From assembly GCA_039619475.1 (NCBI GenBank), contig CM077116.1, positions 204,003,117 through 204,067,116 of the forward strand: a stretch of DNA of 64,000 nucleotides, written 5' to 3'. Under the pieces are notes generated by a model. It saw only the letters and a list, made by a program, of their open reading frames with translations. It did no database searches and was not told the origin of the DNA. The translations under genes and the position numbers were made by a program. Positions 58,801 through 64,000 of the stretch are shown one piece after another (the stretch's first letter is position 1; each line of letters begins with the position of its first letter). The stretch is from Icerya purchasi. Lineage: Eukaryota > Arthropoda > Insecta > Hemiptera > Monophlebidae.

Positions 58801-59827
58801 ACTTACAGAGTCGGTGGTCCGTTCCAAGAACTCGTTGAATAGCTCTTTTCTAACGGCAATAATCCCGGCCGAATGGAAATGTCGCTAAAAGTTATCCTAC
58901 TCCTTAGCCGCTATTTCCAGCGAAACGTTACACGCGATACCACCGCTCTCTGTTTTTGTACGGGTTTAATAAAAATTACACGCTGCTTCGACAGATTTCG
59001 TATCCGGAAACATGCACTTCTCTCTGGACAAGGTCTGAGAAAGTGTACGCACGTGTAAGAAGTTATTATTTGAGGAAAGAAAAACGGTTATACTACTTTT
59101 GATTTTTTTTTTTTTTTTTAAGTATATGCGGAAATAATGTATGCTAAAAATAAAACTATTCAGGAAGAAATGAAAAGGAAATTCAGGAAAAACGGAAACA
59201 GGTAAATTACCAAATATGGACGCGACTAAACTAACAAACAAACATTATAGAAGCTGCAATTCATGAAAGAACTAGTTCGAAGAGAATATTTGTGTAACAC
59301 GGAAACATGGCAAACATCATTGCGCTGTTAGACTGTGAAGAGTAAGGAGTTCGAGTATCGAGGATTCTAATGGTTGCCGCGAGGCTATATTGGCAATTCT
59401 GATCCGGCGAAAAAATTCAACTGCGAACAAACTTTAAGATAAACGATATAAAAAACTCCGTTAGAAAGCGTTCTTTTGTTATGCGAACAAATATCAAAAA
59501 TAATGAATTGGAGGTCCTAGCCATGATTGTATATAACCATCAGTAGGATTAGAGACTTTTCTTTTTAAAGCCGATTTTTTAAATCGAACAGAAACGGCTG
59601 GAAATAACACTGACAAATTAAGCTACACACACGGAGAAGGAGCGATAATGATTAAAATGCTTTTTGAACAGCAAACCTCTAGACACTTTGTAACGAAATT
59701 TGTGAAGGATTAACGTGCTCGCGTAATACTTTTTCTAAAGGATTTTGACAATACATACATTAACTTTTATTCTAGTAATTGACCGGACGGACTGCTGAAT
59801 CGAAAGAATCGAAAAAAAAAAAAAAAA
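55802..59827. other. Gene-free DNA with homopolymers
   Basis: T-runs at about 56221-56236, 56385-56401, 56520-56539 and 59104-59119, short (ACGA)n at about 57304-57321, and (CT)n at about 58633-58650. A GC-richer stretch (57150-58900) holds overlapping open frames on both strands, such as 57193-57492 plus, none recognisable. No gene is supported. Confidence 0.4.
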
Positions 59828-59881
59828 CAACGAAAAACCCCGTCCCAAAAAAAACAACGAAAAACCCCGTCCCAAAAAAAC
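59828..59881. repeat. Two-copy 27-bp tandem repeat
   Basis: CAACGAAAAACCCCGTCCC followed by an A-run, repeated twice in tandem with period 27. Confidence 0.85.
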
Positions 59882-62214
59882 CAACAATCTAATGGAATCA
59901 AACTTTTTCTATTTAAAGGTGGCTTCTTTTGAATATGTTTTTTTTTTTATTTAATGCTCACTACGATACCGAATCTTCGCTAGTTTTTTTTTTTTTTTTT
60001 TTTTAACATGATTTGTAAGGCCGCTTACCGTTCCGATGCGCCGTTGTTTCGCATTAAGAATTTCTGATACGCGAGATTCTTAAGTACAGAAAGGCTTTAA
60101 GCGCGTTTTCTGTCTTCATTAGAACTTTATGCGGTATTATAATTTCATCGGAAAAGTTAACCTCATCTCTCGCGACATCAAGATTTCTCCATAATTTCTC
60201 TGAGAATGAAATTTTTCGAGTCGCGCTAAAAAAAATGTCTTCGAAGAAAATAAAATTGAAATAAAGTAAAACGAAACAAAGCTAAAACGAAAATACCCTT
60301 CGAAAAAATCCGTAAATATTTAATGCCTAAATAAAGATCAAAAAGAATTCAAAGACTGTTTTCATTAAAAATTCAATTTAATCACTTTTTGTTATAGCGA
60401 GATTATATTCACGGTGAAATATAAAAGAAGCCACTCTTTACACATTTTTTTATATTTATTTTTATACTTTCTTACAGATATATATATACGTATATATACA
60501 TGAAAAAAAAAAACAAAAAAAAAAAAATGAGACAGATTGCACAGGGAGAAAATTTAAATTTTCAGCGTCAAATTACAGTAAAATGTGGAACGATACTATT
60601 TGATTCTTTCTTATTTAGTTTATTATTCCCATCAGGAATGTCGAATGTAATATTTAAGGTATATTTATTTAACCCTCAGGGACGCCAGCTTAGAATTCGG
60701 AGTTCCGTCGAAAAGAAAAAGTTCTAATTACTATTTTTATTATTATTATTATTTCATTCTTACTATCATTAAAATCGACAGTAAGTTTTTTAATTATACA
60801 TATATATATATATATATATATTTAATAACGACTTACACAGATTTTAAGAGCCGACCGCTGAAAACAACGTTGATGGACAAATATAATGCAAATATTAGCT
60901 AATAATTAATGAATAAATAACATTGTTCGTATCACTGTTATCGGCGGATGAGTGATCGCTGAGCTGGTGGATTTCGAAGATTTCGGTAGACACAAAGATT
61001 TACGAAATGAAACTTTCAGACTTTAAATAACGGAGAATATACGACAGCCTTTTCTGTTATAGCGATCGGTACGAATAATTTTGCGCTGCAGACTGTTTCC
61101 TTCAATTAGACTCGAAGTAACACACACTTGACCACTGGAGGATATTAACTTTCGATGTCGGAATTTTTAAATCTTCGATCTTTTTTCCGAAATCTATCTG
61201 CTCCAGGTAATATCCTCACTCAACGCTAATGTAACAGGACTTCAATCACGCCATTCGCTTCCAATCATTTTATTAATTTATATTTTCATTTGTTCTTTAT
61301 TCTCGTTTTATTTTGTGAGGTTATTGATTTTAGCAAAAAGGTAAACTATATTGCGCTTTCGCACGATATCAAGTGTCTCCCATTTTTAAAAACCAAATTG
61401 TAAGTAATTATGAAAAATAATATGAAAAAGGGGTCAATTGAAGTAAGTTTGGCACTGAATATTAGTAGCACCTTGAACCGATATTATTTTCGTCGAATTA
61501 AGAATCGTGTAGAAGTAAGATAGGCGCGACTTCTTAAGTAACTTTTAATATTAATACGTTATTCACCGAATATACTGTGTGACATTAACTCGGAATTATT
61601 GTAATTCCTCTTCTTGGGGGGCGGGGGCCAGTTTAAACGAGTGGCCTTAATATAATATCAAATAGAAAACCTTATAAATTACCGGCGTACCGTTTCCTAA
61701 AATGGAATAGACATTGAGAAAAGGGAAGAAAAAAATGGCAACCAAGTTCAAGCGATACTTCGTCGAGGAGTTACCGACAAAGCCGATTTCGCTGTTTATA
61801 AAGATATCAACCCGGTATTTGTATATCACAGACTTCGGGGCGAACTGGTATTCTGCGAGAGAAAATACATGCACTCTGTTAAGTAAATTGCGAAAATTTG
61901 AAACGTACGCATCAAGAAATTTATGCAAAGTAACATTCAGGAGAATAGCGCGCATAAATTATCAAAAATCTGCCGCACATTAGAAATGTAAGCGAAAAAC
62001 GGATCAACGAATTTTTTGAACAGCGGCTAGCCTTGACTTAAACGTATTATAAAGTACTGAAATAATAGACGAGGGCATTTCGTATTATTAGATAATTTGA
62101 AAGCATTAGTTTAATTCGAATTTATTTCATACGCTTCCTGGGTTTTTTGAGTTGCTTTAGAGCGCTCCTACTGTGAGTTTTTTTTTTTTTTTTACTTCAG
62201 CCAATTCTTTTAAG

Positions 62215-62219
<5 letters not shown>
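59882..62219. other. Gene-free AT-rich DNA
   Basis: T-runs near 59984-60004, A-runs near 60505-60530, (TA)n at about 60796-60822, and an 89-codon plus frame at 61714-61983 with a Lys/Arg-rich start that I do not recognise. An imperfect hairpin is closed by GAGGATATTA (61138-61147) and TAATATCCTC (61208-61217). Confidence 0.4.
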
Positions 62220-62259
<40 letters not shown>

Positions 62260-62300
62260 TTTGGCCTGGCAAGAAACCATTTGGCCATTATTAACTGCGT
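62220..62300 (-). mobile_element. Possible LINE 3' end, candidate copy F
   Basis: A 39-base T-run (62220-62258) is followed by GTTTGGCCTGGCAAGAAACC. Read on the minus strand this is TGGCCAAATGGTTTCTTGCC, closing with AGGCCA, before the A-run. Copy E has the same layout (TGGGCAATGGT, then GCGCCCA, then poly(A)). Sequence identity is limited and no coding remnant is visible. Confidence 0.35.
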
Positions 62301-62751
62301 ATTTACTATATTTAATCTTCCGATGAAAAATGTTTAGCGCAAATATGTAAATTAATGCTTTAACATTTGTAAAACATGCGAAATGATATAAATAATGGGT
62401 TGATGGAACATTAGCTGCGTGGGAGCTATAACGGTAACTTGTCTACTGCCTCTACTGATTCGGCGAATACTGATGCTAAACTGGAGACAATAAAAAATCC
62501 TACTGTCAAGTGTAATTTTCAATTTAATAACATAGATATAAAAACGTAGCGTACAAAATATATTATGGTAATCCCGAAGAAAGAAATATAAAAAATATAA
62601 AATACCGACTAGTTTCAAACTATATCGTTCAAGAATGCGTGCAGACTTGCGAGAAATCGAAGGAATTTCAATATCATTTAATTGCGCAATATGGCGTATA
62701 AAAATGAAAAAACAAAAAAACCTAAAGTAACATCTGTGAATTACATGTTTC
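62301..62751. other. Gene-free AT-rich DNA
   Basis: Nothing recognised. Confidence 0.4.
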
Positions 62752-62850
62752 TTATTTATTTATTTATTTATTATATTTACAAGTCGCTTTTGGACTACAC
62801 GGTCATTAGCGACTACGGTTATACAGATAATTATAAAATTTTATATTGAA
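62752..62850 (-). repeat. LINE-like 3' tail with hairpin and TAAA microsatellite
   Basis: On plus, (TTTA)n (about 62754-62775) and TTTACAA are followed by a hairpin closed by GTCGCT and AGCGAC (about 62783-62813). Read on minus this is hairpin, short linker and (TAAA)n tail, the pattern of CR1-like 3' ends, and it matches the layout at 31626-31720. Confidence 0.45.
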
Positions 62851-63065
62851 TATTTGAAAATGCGCGAAACAAAACATAATCAAAAAATTAGCTGAAGGCT
62901 GGGGAAGTTAGATCAGTTGGAATACAGAGATGTCTTTGAGGAAGGCTACGATATGTTTCGTTTTAATTAAATGGAAGTTGTAAAGAGCACCATAAAAAAA
63001 AAAAAAAATGTCATATTCTACGCTATATTCGCAGGAAAACTACGAATATGTTTTTTGAAGGTTAT

Positions 63066-63098
<33 letters not shown>

Positions 63099-64000
63099 TA
63101 TTTCGAATATTGTACACTATATAACATATTTTCTCCGGTAACTATTTAAAAAAATAGATGAGGCAAAATGACTTTATCGCTTTAGGTTATTTAAAAAAAA
63201 AAAAAAATGCATTAGTTCCAGTACTTGGATAATTTAAACTACGTTGTTTTTTTCTTTTTTTTTTTTTTTGTATAAAGCAAAAACATGACCATTACTTTTT
63301 TTTATATATGTATTATTTTACATCATAATAACGAGGCTGTCTAGCGAAGTTTCTGATTTGGACCTGTCATGAAAGGAAGAGCATCCACTGGCACTCACAT
63401 TAATTATAACCATGTCGATATATAGAATCGATAGAAGACGACCGAAATTGAGGTTTAAATTAGACACTTTGAGAGCAATATGGGAGAAATACAATAATAA
63501 TAATAATAATAATAAGTACTTGTCCGATTGCTTGAGTAGAAATTGAAAAAAAAAAAACAAAACAATAAATAATAATCACTTTCGGCCGACAGGTAGAAAC
63601 TCTTTTAAAAGATTTTTTAGAGATGCGTGAAAAGTTAAAAGTGAACGAAATGCGGATTTTTCATAATAGATCGCCAATTAGGAAGTAAAAAAATATCTTT
63701 AGTAAGGAGCCGTGTGGTCTCACCGGAGCAAGAGCTTATTGTTAACACTAATATACAGAAAAAGGCTTCCTGGATAAAACGGAAAAAATAAATAAGTAAA
63801 TAAATAAACAAAGTATTGTCCAAGAGATTGGGGGCACTCTTGCGAAGGAGGTTCACACACAATCGATCGAAATTATTGAAAAAAAAGAAAAAAAAAACCA
63901 ATTTTATTACAAACGTAATTTAGGCTATTAAAATGTTTTAATTTGAACACATCGCGCGTCTCTCAATTTCCGCTATATATGTATACAACGGAAAAGAAAT
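62851..64000. other. Gene-free AT-rich DNA with homopolymers
   Basis: A-run at about 62994-63008, T-run at about 63069-63097, A-run near 63194-63207, T-runs near 63247-63269, and (AAT)n at about 63491-63514. No gene recognised to the right edge. Confidence 0.45.

Noticed and set aside
1..64000. Search for a defence system, biosynthetic cluster or phage-like locus
   Set aside because: No operon structure or prokaryotic gene is present; the window is a gene-poor animal (insect-like) region dominated by transposable elements.

Overview
The window looks like intergenic or intronic DNA from an insect. It is AT-rich, full of microsatellites and long A/T homopolymers, and carries decayed non-LTR retrotransposons (LINEs), a mariner and tRNA-derived SINEs of arthropod type. 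The mix of RTE-like, jockey-like and RNase H-bearing LINEs with a DD34D mariner would fit a hemipteran-like insect, but the order cannot be fixed from this sequence. I found no complete host protein-coding gene. The one hint of host coding sequence is a short open frame running in from the left edge (3-155). There is no bacterial operon structure, CRISPR array, rRNA gene or intact tRNA.

Layout. 1-2.2 kb: edge open frame, then a minus-strand RTE-like relic (1780-2190). 2.2-14.3 kb: mostly unique DNA with two GC-richer, TAAT-rich islands (2620-3560 and 9900-11800) that resemble insect regulatory DNA, a 263-bp terminal-inverted-repeat element with flanking direct repeats (5656-5945), and a weak tRNA-like relic near 8.5 kb. 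14.3-23 kb: a tRNA-derived SINE (minus), a 5'-truncated RTE-like LINE (16.4-17.4 kb), a 27-bp minisatellite (19.2 kb), a long foldback inverted repeat (20.3-21.1 kb) and an internally deleted mariner with both ends and TA duplications (22194-23054). 23-29.9 kb: no recognisable gene. 29.9-33.7 kb: RT relics and the first cluster of RNase H-type LINE 3' ends. 35.7-38.1 kb: a small inverted-repeat element, a GC-rich hairpin, a third unique island (36.6-37.4 kb) and a second SINE copy. 39.5-40.9 kb: the best-preserved element, a 5'-truncated jockey-like insertion with a 12-bp target-site duplication and an open RT reading frame. 46-56 kb: a jockey relic, a second cluster of RNase H LINE copies, a BovB/RTE-like relic and an RNase H-LINE RT relic. 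56-64 kb: mostly unique AT-rich DNA and homopolymers, with LINE-like 3' tails at 62.2 and 62.8 kb.

The recognisable sequences are transposable elements rather than cooperating genes. Autonomous LINEs (jockey-like, RNase H-type, CR1-like, RTE-like) would supply reverse transcriptase; the SINEs, internally deleted mariner, small TIR elements and foldback depend on enzymes encoded elsewhere. The most distinctive observations are the foldback, the recurrent stem-loop directly before the poly(A) tail in a LINE family, two head-to-head pairs of that family, and the unusual 5' junction of the jockey insertion.
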